Assembly (NCBI GenBank): GCA_030679035.1
Contig: JAUXTH010000142.1
Location: forward strand, 62,001-126,000
DNA: 64,000 nt
Origin: Methylobacter sp.
Lineage (GTDB): Bacteria; Pseudomonadota; Gammaproteobacteria; Methylococcales; Methylomonadaceae
Direction of reading: 5' to 3'
Below are positions 9,389-18,411 of the stretch, piece by piece; the first letter of the stretch is position 1, and every line of letters begins with the position of its first letter. The position numbers and the translations under genes were made by a program. Under the pieces are notes generated by a model. The model did not search any database and was not told the DNA's origin. It saw only the letters and a list, made by a program, of their open reading frames with translations.

Positions 9389-9808
9389 ATGAATACAAAA
9401 ATATATTTCTCTTTCAGCAGTATCGCTTTGTTCATTTTGTTGAGCAGCGATGTTATGGCTTTCGATTTTCCTTCTACAACACTACCAGGTACGGGAGGTG
9501 GTGCCAGCAGCACTCCAGCGGATGTAGTGATATTCACTTGCGCAAATGCAAATACAGGAACCAATACTTCCAGTAATTCTTCATGTTCTAGTTCAGGCAG
9601 CTCAAGCAGCAGTTGCAGTTCCGCCACTACCCCTACCTCTAGTCAAAGCTCAGTTAAGGCGTGGGAAATGACGGGGAATCATTCCGGCATTAAAACTGTA
9701 TTAAATGATCCTAATACCACTTGCTCTGAGGCTGTACAGGCTGTAGGAGCTGCCAATTGCAATACATCTGGGGGAGACATTCTAACCATATATACTTGTA
9801 GAATTTAA
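9389..9808 (+). CDS. Small secreted Ser/Thr/Cys-rich protein, function unknown
   Basis: 139-residue protein with no family I recognise. It has a strong ribosome site (AAGGAGG ending 7 bases before the ATG) and a clear signal peptide: short basic start, hydrophobic run IALFILLSS, and a probable cleavage after VMA near residue 24. The mature part opens with a Gly/Ser/Thr-rich stretch, has a run of serines with interspersed cysteines (about residues 63-90), and ends in a domain with further cysteines (TTCSEA, AANCN, YTCRI). The even number of mature cysteines suggests disulfides outside the cytoplasm. A terminator-like hairpin follows at 9830, so it is a single-gene unit. Base composition is more AT-rich than neighbouring genes. 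Confidence 0.75.
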   Translation: MNTKIYFSFSSIALFILLSSDVMAFDFPSTTLPGTGGGASSTPADVVIFTCANANTGTNTSSNSSCSSSGSSSSSCSSATTPTSSQSSVKAWEMTGNHSGIKTVLNDPNTTCSEAVQAVGAANCNTSGGDILTIYTCRI

Positions 9809-9829
9809 TACTTTGCGTATTTAAAGTCC

Positions 9830-9868
9830 TTGAAAGTGGATACCGATGTATCCGCTTTCAACGTTTTT
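9830..9868 (+). terminator. Rho-independent terminator after the secreted protein gene
   Basis: Stem TTGAAAGTGGATAC (9830-9843) pairs with GTATCCGCTTTCAA (9848-9861) with one G-T step, loop CGAT, followed by CGTTTTT. It lies 22 bases after the 9389-9808 stop. Confidence 0.75.
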
Positions 9869-10053
9869 CTGGTTTAACAATTGGTTTCTATGCTTCTTAT
9901 GCAGACGCATGGATAAAACAGTCTATCCCTGAAGACCAGAATAAACCCGTTCAAACGACAGTAAGAACTGGCGTTACCGCCTTTTCAACAAAAGGCTCTC
10001 CTCAGCAAAACCGAAGGGCTCAGGACAGGCTTGAGTCGTCTATTTATTCCCGC

Positions 10054-11061
10054 CTAAGCCGCATTCGCTATAACAATAGCCCGTTTCGGGGCCGGCAAGC
10101 CTTCGCAAGTCAGTTGCGGATTTTCTGCATCCAAAAAATCTTTCAGCGAATGAAAAGTCATCCATTCTGTGGTTCGCTGCTCTTCAATGCTGGTTACGGT
10201 GACATCGACCAGGCGGATATTTTTAAAACCGCAGCGTTTTAACCAGCTAATCAGAGTGTCACAGCTGGGTAGGAACCAGACGTTGCGCATTCTGGCGTAA
10301 CGGTCTTCCGGCAATAATACTTGCCCCAAGCCACCGTCGATAATCAGGGTTTCCAACACCAGTTCGCCGCCCGGTTGCAGGCAGTCTCTTAATTCCATTA
10401 GATGTTCGATAGGCGAACGACGATGGTACAGCACGCCCATCGAAAATACCGTATCGAATGCCTTAAGGCCATAAGGCATGTCTTCTATACCCATCGGCAA
10501 AACGTAAACCGGCGCTTCACCATACAATTTCCTGACCAGCTGAAACTGCATTACATTGAGCATCATGGGGTCGACGCCGACCACTGTTTTTGCGCCGGCG
10601 CCGTGCATGCGCCAGCAATGATAGCCGTTGCCGCAACCGACATCCAAAACCAGCCGGTGTTCCAGCGGCGCGATATGATCTTTCAGCCGGTTCCACTTCC
10701 AGTCCGAGCGCCATTCGGTGTCTATGTGGATGCCGAACAAGTTGTACGGACCTTTACGCCAGGGATGCAGGGCTTTTAACTGGCTTTGTAGGGGCGACTT
10801 TATTCGCCCTGGGCGAATAAAGTCGCCTCCACAATACTCGTCCGGCAGCTCATCCGCTCTGCCTATTTGCACCGTATCAGTATCCAGCACACGATGTACG
10901 GTAGGTATGTGCGGCACGCTATCGATCAGCGCCTGCCATTCCGCCAAATTGCCATGTCTGGTTGGGTCAAAGCCCTGCTCCAGCTGCTGCGGCAGAATTT
11001 TGGCCCAGGCCTCGGCCTTGGCATCGATCAGCGCATTGTATAAGGGTTGGTAATCGATCAT
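10054..11061 (-). CDS. cmoB: tRNA U34 carboxymethyltransferase CmoB with an in-frame insert
   Basis: 335-residue CmoB, which uses carboxy-S-adenosylmethionine made by CmoA to form 5-carboxymethoxyuridine at the wobble base of tRNAs. Seen: WRKGPYNLFGIHIDTEWRSD (residues 101-120), SAM-binding LDVGCGNGYHCWRM, VFSMGVLYHRRSP and, at the end, PAPKRA. It overlaps the cmoA stop by 4 bases (ATGA), so the two are co-translated. Unusual: about 17 residues (roughly 76-92) that I do not find in the E. coli protein as I recall it are encoded by a 41-bp palindrome (10790-10830). The insert precedes the WRKGP segment and keeps the frame, so the enzyme is probably active. Confidence 0.93.
   Translation of the reverse strand: MIDYQPLYNALIDAKAEAWAKILPQQLEQGFDPTRHGNLAEWQALIDSVPHIPTVHRVLDTDTVQIGRADELPDEYCGGDFIRPGRIKSPLQSQLKALHPWRKGPYNLFGIHIDTEWRSDWKWNRLKDHIAPLEHRLVLDVGCGNGYHCWRMHGAGAKTVVGVDPMMLNVMQFQLVRKLYGEAPVYVLPMGIEDMPYGLKAFDTVFSMGVLYHRRSPIEHLMELRDCLQPGGELVLETLIIDGGLGQVLLPEDRYARMRNVWFLPSCDTLISWLKRCGFKNIRLVDVTVTSIEEQRTTEWMTFHSLKDFLDAENPQLTCEGLPAPKRAIVIANAA
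10790..10830. repeat. GGGGCGAC palindrome inside cmoB
   Basis: AGGGGCGACTTTATTCGCCC (10790-10809) and GGGCGAATAAAGTCGCCTCC (10811-10830) form a 20-bp stem with one mismatch and a one-base loop. The flanking TGT/ACA make it TGTAGGGGCGAC...GTCGCCTCCACA. The palindrome at 11840-11863 shares the GGGCGAC...GTCGCCC(C)TACA form. It is translated as part of cmoB. Confidence 0.8.
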
Positions 11062-11789
11062 TTCAGCGCGATGATCGAGGCAAAATTGAAGTATTGAAAC
11101 CAGACTTCGGCGCTGCTGAAACCGACTTGCTGCAAGCGGTTTTGATGTTGGGCAAAGGTTTCAGGAATCAACACATTTTCCAGGGCTGTGCGTTTTTGGC
11201 TGATTTCAAGATCGCTATAGCCTTGTGCCTTTTTAAAGGCGTGATGCATTTGCGTCTGCAATTCCTGCTGCCGGTCATCATCAAATTTGAGTTTTTCGGA
11301 CAGGATTAGAATGCCGCCGGGCAACAGTCCTTGATAGATTTTTTGCAAAAAATCGAGCCGGTCTTCCAGCGGGATAAACTGTAGCGTGAAATTTAAAACC
11401 ACCACCGAGGCATTTTCAATCGCAACCTCACGAATGTCTGCGCACAGCACCTCGACCGCAACCGGCGCTTGGTCTTTTTGTAATATTTCCTGAAAACGCG
11501 TCACCATCGCCGGGGAATTATCGACGGCAATGATGCGGCAGTTTTCGGCTTCAATCTGGTGGCGCATGGACAAGGTCGCGGCACCCAAAGAGCAGCCCAG
11601 ATCGTAGCAAACGCTATGCTCGCAGGCAAAGCGTCCGGCCAAAAGCCCTATCGCGGAAATAATTGCGTTATAACCGGGAACAGAGCGTTGAATCATATCA
11701 GGGAAGACGCCGGCTACGGTTTCGTCGAATTTAAACGCGCCGACTTCGCCAATTGGACTGGCGTAAATGGAGTCTTTCGGGAAGTTCAT
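11058..11789 (-). CDS. cmoA: Carboxy-SAM synthase CmoA
   Basis: 243-residue SAM-dependent enzyme that converts SAM and prephenate to carboxy-S-adenosylmethionine, the cofactor used by CmoB. It shows the class I methyltransferase fold: VCYDLGCSLGAATLSM (glycine-rich motif I), IIAVDNSPAMV (motif II acid), and NFTLQFIPLEDR. Length matches E. coli CmoA (247). The order cmoA-cmoB with a 4-base stop/start overlap is the standard operon. Upstream, a GGGCGACC palindrome (11840-11859) lies between it and mlaC. Confidence 0.95.
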   Translation of the reverse strand: MNFPKDSIYASPIGEVGAFKFDETVAGVFPDMIQRSVPGYNAIISAIGLLAGRFACEHSVCYDLGCSLGAATLSMRHQIEAENCRIIAVDNSPAMVTRFQEILQKDQAPVAVEVLCADIREVAIENASVVVLNFTLQFIPLEDRLDFLQKIYQGLLPGGILILSEKLKFDDDRQQELQTQMHHAFKKAQGYSDLEISQKRTALENVLIPETFAQHQNRLQQVGFSSAEVWFQYFNFASIIALK

Positions 11790-11839
11790 GACTTAACAAA
11801 CAAAAAACGCGCTGGGCGGGACAGCCGGAGAAAGCAAAA

Positions 11840-11866
11840 GGGCGACCGACCGGTCGCCCCTACATC
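11840..11866. repeat. GGGCGACCGACCGGTCGCCC palindrome
   Basis: Perfect 20-bp palindrome at 11840-11859, followed by CTACA. The GTCGCCCCTACA end is shared with the element inside cmoB (10788-10832), so the two look like one family. It lies in the cmoA-mlaC gap and could form a hairpin after mlaC has been transcribed in the opposite sense. Confidence 0.65.
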
Positions 11867-11882
11867 TGGTTTTTTCAATGAA

Positions 11883-12527
11883 TCAGGAATTCGCCGCCGG
11901 TTTTGCCGCCAATGCTTCAGCATTGCGTTTAACCAGTCCGTCAATAACTGCGTTTAACGAACCCTTGGTTTGAACTTCATTACTGAAGGTGGTGCGGTAG
12001 TTGGTTACCAGACTCACACCTTCAATCATAATGTCGTAGGCTTTCCATTCGCCACCCGCCAACAGCATCCGGTAATTTACGCCGATAGGCTGAATGCCGG
12101 GTTGTAACACTTCGGTTTTCACAATAACTTTTGTCGCGCCGTCTTCCATTTCAAGAGGCAGGAAACGAACAGACCAGTCATTAAATTCCACAAAAGCACG
12201 GGAATAGGTTCTTACCAACAGTGTTTGGAACTCATGCTTAAAACGCTCCCGCTCATCAACAGTCGCTGTTTTCCAGATTTTCCCCAGGACTAATTCCGAG
12301 ATTCTGTCGAAATCAGTATGCGGATAAATAACTTCGTTAACGAATTGTGTAATCTTGGCGAAATCCTTGGTAAAAGATTTATCCTGCAACCTTTCCTGCA
12401 ATTGCGCCGAAGCCACCTGTATCGCCTGTTGCGGAGGCAACAAATCAGCCGCAATCACCTTAGCTACAGGCATTGATCCCATTAACACAGCAATTAAACC
12501 AAATATTGCAACTTGTTTTGCTTTCAT
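11883..12527 (-). CDS. mlaC: MlaC-like periplasmic phospholipid-binding protein
   Basis: 214-residue member of the MlaC/Ttg2D (toluene-tolerance, PF05494-type) family, the soluble periplasmic carrier of the Mla phospholipid transport pathway between inner and outer membrane. A signal peptide is evident (basic start, hydrophobic VAIFGLIAVLMG, cleavage probably after VIA at about residue 26). The mature chain has the family landmarks ERFKHEFQTLLVRTY, NYRMLLAGGEWKAYDI and EGVSLVTNYRTTF. The rest of an mla operon (mlaEFDB) is not in this window, so this may be a stand-alone paralogue such as those found with hopanoid or lipid transport genes. It is divergent from hemB. Confidence 0.85.
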   Translation of the reverse strand: MKAKQVAIFGLIAVLMGSMPVAKVIAADLLPPQQAIQVASAQLQERLQDKSFTKDFAKITQFVNEVIYPHTDFDRISELVLGKIWKTATVDERERFKHEFQTLLVRTYSRAFVEFNDWSVRFLPLEMEDGATKVIVKTEVLQPGIQPIGVNYRMLLAGGEWKAYDIMIEGVSLVTNYRTTFSNEVQTKGSLNAVIDGLVKRNAEALAAKPAANS

Positions 12528-12647
12528 AAAAAACCTCTAAAATTAAACCGGTACATGCTTTGTATCTTCAAATATCAGTGTGCTAATTTCCCTGATACAA
12601 TAAACCGCATAAAAGCCAAGCCTTAATGACTTAGAGCAGTAATTTGA

Positions 12648-13682
<1,035 letters not shown>

Positions 13683-13707
13683 CAATAACTAAAGCGGAGC
13701 CTATTTC

Positions 13708-14241
13708 ATGTCAGAAGATATCCAAATCACCGAGAAAAGAAGATTTCATATTGAGGAAGCCATTTTGGTTTTGCTGCTGATCCTGTCGCTGGTCGGCATC
13801 GGCATCATGGACTTTTCTCCCGCCGACGGTTACGGCTATTGGCTTATTATGATGCTGCTGTTCGGCCTGTTTGCGATGATTATCGGTTGGGCTCAATCCA
13901 AGCACCGTAGCGACGATTTCAAGATTATCCTGCGCGAACAATCGATGCACTGGACGACATCGCTGCTGGTAGTTGGCGGGGCATTTTTAATCCATCAGTC
14001 TGGACGGATAGCAGAAGAAGATGCAGGTCTGATTATCCTGCTGATCTTATCGCTTTCGACGATACTAGACGGCCTGCGCGTAGGCTGGCGCTTTAGCCTG
14101 GTTGGTCTGTTCCTGGGCGTTGCTGCTGTTATTTCGGTCTATACCCCGCATTTTCTCTGGATAGAGCTGGGCATCGCCATTTTGATTGTTGCGGTGACCA
14201 TTGCATGGGAATTATGGACGGAGAGAAAAGCACAATTATGA
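13708..14241 (+). CDS. Membrane protein of unknown function
   Basis: 177-residue protein with an N-terminal basic cytoplasmic stretch and about five predicted membrane segments (roughly residues 18-36, 44-62, 86-103, 107-122, 130-147, with a last run at 150-168). No enzymatic motif is visible and I cannot name the family. Its stop codon overlaps the aroE ATG (ATGA at 14238-14241), so the two are translationally coupled, and it lies 25 bases after hemB. The position between hemB and aroE is probably not informative about its job. Confidence 0.8.
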   Translation: MSEDIQITEKRRFHIEEAILVLLLILSLVGIGIMDFSPADGYGYWLIMMLLFGLFAMIIGWAQSKHRSDDFKIILREQSMHWTTSLLVVGGAFLIHQSGRIAEEDAGLIILLILSLSTILDGLRVGWRFSLVGLFLGVAAVISVYTPHFLWIELGIAILIVAVTIAWELWTERKAQL

Positions 14242-15071
14242 CTTTAATTGATCGCTATGCCGTGTTTGGGCATCCTATTAAACACAGCAAATCTCCGCGC
14301 ATTCATCGGCTTTTTGCCGAACAAACCGCGCAATCACTTGAATATACTGCTAAAGACGTCCCTGCCGAACAGTTCCAGGCAGCCGTTGCGACATTTTTTA
14401 CTGAAGGCGGCAAGGGGCTAAATTGCACCGTGCCGCTCAAAGAACTCGCCTGGAACTACGCCGACCATAAAACCGAGCGCGCCCAACTGAGCAAAGCCGT
14501 CAACACGCTCGCGCTCCAGCCGGACGGCTCCATATTGGGCGACAACACCGATGGCATCGGCCTGGTAACCGACTTGACCGCCAATTATCGCATCGCTTTA
14601 TCGGGCATCCGAATATTGCTTTTGGGGGCAGGCGGAGCCAGCCGGGGCATCATACTGCCAATACTTGAGCAATCCCCGCAAACCCTGGTTATCGCCAACC
14701 GCACCGTGGACAAAGCCGTCAAGCTGGCAGCAGAATTTCACGGCAAAGGACCCATTGCCGGTTGCGGCTTTGATGATTTAAATGATCGGCAGTTCGACTT
14801 GATATTAAACGCGACCTCAGCCAGCTTGAGCGGCCAGTTACCGCCATTGCCGTCCGGTTTACTGGCTGAAAACGGCAACTGTTACGACCTCGCCTACGGC
14901 AACGAACCGACGGCTTTTGTGCGCTGGGGTTTGGAAAATCACGCGGCAAAAAGCCTGGATGGACTGGGCATGCTGGTTGAGCAGGCGGCGGAAGCTTTTT
15001 TTATCTGGCGGGGAGTTCGACCCAAAACCAGGCCTGTTATTGAGATGTTGAATTCAGAAAGGCGGCTTTAA
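14238..15071 (+). CDS. aroE: Shikimate dehydrogenase
   Basis: 277-residue AroE, which reduces 3-dehydroshikimate to shikimate with NADPH in the chorismate pathway. The substrate site HPIKHSKSPRIH (about residues 12-23), catalytic-lysine segment NCTVPLKE, DNTDGIGL and the dinucleotide motif GAGGASRG are all present. I set the start at ATG 14238, which overlaps the preceding stop by 4 bases; the longer open frame from 14205 would add residues not seen in the family. Chorismate made downstream of this enzyme is the substrate of UbiC elsewhere in the window. Confidence 0.96.
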   Translation: MTLIDRYAVFGHPIKHSKSPRIHRLFAEQTAQSLEYTAKDVPAEQFQAAVATFFTEGGKGLNCTVPLKELAWNYADHKTERAQLSKAVNTLALQPDGSILGDNTDGIGLVTDLTANYRIALSGIRILLLGAGGASRGIILPILEQSPQTLVIANRTVDKAVKLAAEFHGKGPIAGCGFDDLNDRQFDLILNATSASLSGQLPPLPSGLLAENGNCYDLAYGNEPTAFVRWGLENHAAKSLDGLGMLVEQAAEAFFIWRGVRPKTRPVIEMLNSERRL

Positions 15072-15078
15072 AGCGAAA

Positions 15079-15150
15079 CACCACGAAAACACGAAGAGCA
15101 CGAAGTTTTTAGCTTTGCTTTTCTCCGTGTCCTTCGTGCCTTCGTGGTGA
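15079..15150. repeat. CACGAAA inverted repeat, copy 2
   Basis: CACCACGAAAACACGAAGAG (15079-15098) faces CTTCGTGCCTTCGTGGTG (15132-15149) between the aroE stop and the end of the convergent carbonic-anhydrase-like gene. Same family as 1813-2038 and 60043-60224 but without a nested element. It could act as a bidirectional transcription barrier between convergent genes. Confidence 0.7.
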
Positions 15151-15185
15151 TGCTCCTTTTGGCCGTTTTTTTGTGGTTTTACGTG

Positions 15186-15734
15186 TTATTGAGCAGTTAC
15201 ATTTTCATTGCTTAAATACTCATTTTTCAACTGAATATACTGCTTGGACGAATATTCCAGAAATTCCTTTTCGGATTCCTTTAAAGGCCTAGCCTGTTTG
15301 GCAGGCACGCCCACATAAAGATAGCCGCTTTCCAGTTTTTTCCCCGGAGGAACCAGTGCTCCCGCACCCAGCATCACATAATCTTCAAGCACGGCGCCGT
15401 CCATGATAATCGCGCCTATCCCGATCAGGCAATAATCACCCACGGTGCAGGCATGGACCACCGCCCGATGCCCGATAGTAACGCCCTTGCCGATGGTTAA
15501 CGGATAGCCTTGAGCCGTATATTTTCCGGCGTGAGTGACATGCAAGACCGAACCGTCCTGCACATTGGTGCCATCGCCAATAGTAATGCGTTCCACATCG
15601 CCCCTGACCACCGTCGCAGGCCAAATCGAGACGTCATCGCCCAGGGTAACATCGCCAATCACCACGGCGCTGTCATCGATAAAAACCGACTTGCCTATTT
15701 TGGGTTGTTTATCGTTAAATTTCCTGACTGCCAT
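15186..15734 (-). CDS. Gamma-carbonic anhydrase family protein (YrdA-like)
   Basis: 182-residue left-handed beta-helix protein of the gamma-class carbonic anhydrase/YrdA family. Hexapeptide turns run through most of the chain (for example SVFIDDSAVVIGDV, GDDVSIWPATVVRGDV, IGKGVTIGHRAVVHACTVGD, IGIGAIIMDGAV), and the histidines GHRAVVHAC near the middle correspond to metal ligands. I chose ATG 15734, preceded by GAGGTTAGG, over the ORF start 15 bases upstream. E. coli YrdA is a zinc protein of uncertain activity, so carbonic anhydrase function is a family label rather than a demonstrated reaction. Convergent with aroE. Confidence 0.9.
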   Translation of the reverse strand: MAVRKFNDKQPKIGKSVFIDDSAVVIGDVTLGDDVSIWPATVVRGDVERITIGDGTNVQDGSVLHVTHAGKYTAQGYPLTIGKGVTIGHRAVVHACTVGDYCLIGIGAIIMDGAVLEDYVMLGAGALVPPGKKLESGYLYVGVPAKQARPLKESEKEFLEYSSKQYIQLKNEYLSNENVTAQ

Positions 15735-15802
15735 CCTAACCTCATTCAATCACTGTTCAATTATTTTGGAATCCAAAGCTTCCGCTCCTGCTCACGCCCC
15801 TT

Positions 15803-15869
15803 ACCTACATAATCCACAGGGATGTGGTGAATGCAGATATTGCAGGAGCAAATATCTGTCCATGTAGGC
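15803..15869. repeat. Compound palindrome in the yrdA-lptG gap
   Basis: ACCTACAT (15805-15812) pairs with ATGTAGG (15861-15867). Within it lie CCACAGGGATGTGG (about 15816-15829) and AGATATTGCAGGAGCAAATATCT (first and last eight bases pair, about 15835-15857). Three stacked hairpins would form. I see no second copy in the window. Confidence 0.55.
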
Positions 15870-15884
15870 AAAACCGGCTTTGAA

Positions 15885-16955
15885 TTACGCCTCCACACGG
15901 TTCAACGCAAACAGCGCCAGCACCAAAACAGTCAAACTGGGCGCAACTGCGATAAACGGCGGATTAAGATCGTAAATCAAGCCCATATGCCCAACAATTT
16001 TATCGATGATATTAAAGCTCATGCCGATCACAACGCCTATCATCATCCTTGCGCCAACATTAACACCGCGTTTAACGCCAATAACGAACGGTGCAGACAC
16101 CAGCAACATAACGAAAACAACCAATGGATTGACCACGCGCCCCCACAAAGCCAGCTCGAACTCTTGCGATTCTTGCTGATTACCCTTTAAAAAATCAATG
16201 TACATCGCCAGGTCGTACATGGACAAATTCTTCGGGTTGACCACCACAATCTCCAATAAATCAGGGGCAACGGTTGACTGCCAGATTTGATCACTTTGAC
16301 TACTTGCCGTCATCTGCTGCAATGAGACATCCGATTGCCTGATTTGCTCCAATTTCCATTGCTGATTGCCTTGAAAAACAGCCTTGTCCGCATGGGTTGA
16401 ATAACGCAAATGACGCTGTTCATCCAGTTCATAAATACTGATGTCTGCCAGACTTCCGTCATCCTGCACTTTTCGTACATTAATAAATTTTTTGCCTTCA
16501 CGCAGCCAGAGTCCGTATTTGGCATTCATCACAACCTGCTCATTCTGGGCTGTAACCTTAATTAGCTGCGCCGCCCGCTCGGCATCCGGCGCAACAAATT
16601 CACCGACCGCTATTGAAATAATGACTAAAATGGCACCGGCCAGCATAACCGCTCTGATAATCCCCAAAATGGATAAGCCAGCCGCCCGCATCGCAATAAG
16701 TTCGCGGTTATTGCCCATCGCACCCAAAATAAACAGACTGCCCAATAACGCAGATGCCGGCATTAACTCATAAAAAACGGAAGGCGATCCCAAAGCCAGA
16801 TAATAAAAGATCTCTGTTAAGCCGTAGTGCCCTTTGCCCAGATCCTTTAGCTGATCACTGAAGGTAAACAGATTGAACAAGGTCAATAACAATAAAACAG
16901 CAATAAAAGAACCTTTTAAAATTTCCCTGATTATATAGCCGGTTAATACATTCAC
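15885..16955 (-). CDS. lptG: LPS export ABC transporter permease LptG
   Basis: 356-residue LptG, one of the two inner-membrane permeases that with LptF and the ATPase LptB extract lipopolysaccharide from the inner membrane and push it onto the LptC-LptA bridge. Topology fits: an N-terminal amphipathic start then three membrane helices (with TGYIIREILKGSF, SPSVFYELMPASALLGSLF and NNRELIAMRAAG), a large periplasmic jellyroll domain, and three C-terminal helices. It starts directly after the lptF stop (no gap), so the pair is an operon on the minus strand. Essential in related species. Confidence 0.95.
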   Translation of the reverse strand: MNVLTGYIIREILKGSFIAVLLLLTLFNLFTFSDQLKDLGKGHYGLTEIFYYLALGSPSVFYELMPASALLGSLFILGAMGNNRELIAMRAAGLSILGIIRAVMLAGAILVIISIAVGEFVAPDAERAAQLIKVTAQNEQVVMNAKYGLWLREGKKFINVRKVQDDGSLADISIYELDEQRHLRYSTHADKAVFQGNQQWKLEQIRQSDVSLQQMTASSQSDQIWQSTVAPDLLEIVVVNPKNLSMYDLAMYIDFLKGNQQESQEFELALWGRVVNPLVVFVMLLVSAPFVIGVKRGVNVGARMMIGVVIGMSFNIIDKIVGHMGLIYDLNPPFIAVAPSLTVLVLALFALNRVEA

Positions 16956-18023
16956 TTAGATACCCTTCCCCCGAACTTTCAAAATAAGCCATTGCCATCC
17001 GTATAATCTTGCCAATAAGATTCCGCCTATCAGCAACAACAATGTATTGACACCAACAATGCCCAGCCAGGGTGGGATGGTTTGACTTATCACCCAGCTC
17101 TGGCTGACGCGGATAAGATTGCCATAGCTGAAATAGATTAAAAAGCCGACCAGCATATTCCCGTATACACCGCCGCGAGGCGACATCTGAGCCAAAGGCA
17201 CGGCAATAAAACTCAGCAACATAATCCCCAACGGAATAGAAATCCGGCGCTGTAATTCGGCAATATCGGTTATTTGGTCGGAACCCGCCAATGCATTGGT
17301 GGATATAGACTCCTTGCCAAAAGTAGTGGCCGATTCTTTGCTCTCCAATCTCACTGCGTATTCGGCGAATCGTTCAAACACATAATTTATGCTTCCCGGT
17401 TGTCCCTGTACGCGCTCACCGTTTTCCAGAATGACATAGCGCCCGTCAGGCAAGTCTTTCATCGTGCCCACGTCGGCATTAATAATCGCCAAGCGGTCTC
17501 CCTGCCTGTGCTGAACAAAGACCTGATGCATTATTTTATCGTCATCAATATTTTCCACATAAAAAACCAAGTCCCCTTGGCTGTATTCACTGAACTTTCC
17601 TGCGGCAACGCCCCTGGTATCGGCCGATTCCTTATCCTGATGCAGCATATCCTCCATCATGGCTTCCGCCCAGGGTGAGACATAGAATGACAAGCCCGCA
17701 GCAAATACGCTTAAAGGGAAAACCATCAGGAATATAGCCCGATAAACCATTCCCGAACCGCCTCCTGCGGAAGCGACTGCCGACATTTCCTGATCCCGGT
17801 ACATTCTGCCCAAGACCATCAACACCGCCATAAACAAGGCGGCAGGCAAAAAAGCAGCGCTGGCAATAATCGTTTTCAAGCCCAAAACGATCATCAAGGT
17901 TTGATTGGATACCTGTCCTTCGACAGCCTTGTCCAGAATCCTGATAAACTGCCGACTGACAATAATCACGACAATCACCGACCAAACCGCCAGCAGTGTC
18001 CTTATCAAGTCCAAGGAAACCAT
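16956..18023 (-). CDS. lptF: LPS export ABC transporter permease LptF
   Basis: 355-residue LptF, partner permease of LptG in the LptB2FGC lipopolysaccharide transporter. Three N-terminal membrane helices (AVWSVIVVIIVSRQF; ALFMAVLMVLGRMYRDQEM), a periplasmic domain and three C-terminal helices are visible. I prefer ATG 18023: the longer frame begins at a TTG at 18107, which would lie upstream of a good promoter (18060-18089), while 18023 is 37 bases downstream of its -10 box and gives the usual length. In many gammaproteobacteria lptF is divergent from pepA; here 9.6 kb separate them (see findings). Confidence 0.93.
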   Translation of the reverse strand: MVSLDLIRTLLAVWSVIVVIIVSRQFIRILDKAVEGQVSNQTLMIVLGLKTIIASAAFLPAALFMAVLMVLGRMYRDQEMSAVASAGGGSGMVYRAIFLMVFPLSVFAAGLSFYVSPWAEAMMEDMLHQDKESADTRGVAAGKFSEYSQGDLVFYVENIDDDKIMHQVFVQHRQGDRLAIINADVGTMKDLPDGRYVILENGERVQGQPGSINYVFERFAEYAVRLESKESATTFGKESISTNALAGSDQITDIAELQRRISIPLGIMLLSFIAVPLAQMSPRGGVYGNMLVGFLIYFSYGNLIRVSQSWVISQTIPPWLGIVGVNTLLLLIGGILLARLYGWQWLILKVRGKGI

Positions 18024-18059
18024 TTTGTCCAGAACGGTGACCAACTTACGCCGCCCTAT

Positions 18060-18089
18060 TTTATAGCCTTTAGCCCAATTCGCTTCCAA
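18060..18089 (-). promoter_or_regulatory. Likely sigma-70 promoter of lptFG
   Basis: On the minus strand TTGGAA (complement of 18084-18089), an 18-bp spacer, then TATAAA (complement of 18060-18065). The -10 box lies 37 bases before the lptF ATG at 18023. Judged by consensus only. Confidence 0.5.
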
Positions 18090-18107
18090 GCGTGTCTCCC
18101 CAGTCAA

Positions 18108-18411
18108 AAACGAGTGTATTGTTCAACAAAAGTAAAATGTACAAGGTCAAAAGCGTATCGACTTCTGCCTTGAGCTTGTAAATTATGAACCATTTTATAG
18201 AAACAGCGCTATTAGGAGTAGCTCATTGTGAGCGCACCGACATTGCGCACATCATTGAGACATTATAACCTTCACCATAACAGCGCGGCAACGCGTTGAT
18301 TAATATTATATTTTTAACTATTCACTTTGATAAAAGGTGTGCAAACCGCCAGATTGTATTATCATTGCCTGCATTTACTTGACTCAGCAGCTCTCAAAGG
18401 AACACCAAAAC
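18108..18411. other. Non-coding region between lptF and arnT
   Basis: 304 bases, AT-rich, no credible gene. It holds the upstream side of lptF, a short palindrome GCTCATTGTGAGC (about 18220-18232), and the leader of arnT. A sequence just to its left (18071-18111) recurs next to pepA at 27310-27323 plus 27596-27623. I do not see a convincing PmrA-type box. Confidence 0.6.

Noticed and set aside
18024-18107. N-terminal extension of lptF starting at TTG 18107
   Set aside because: It would begin upstream of the likely promoter at 18060-18089 and adds residues not typical of LptF.
18108-18411. PmrA-regulated promoter for arnT
   Set aside because: No pair of CTTAAT-type half-sites at the right spacing was found by eye.
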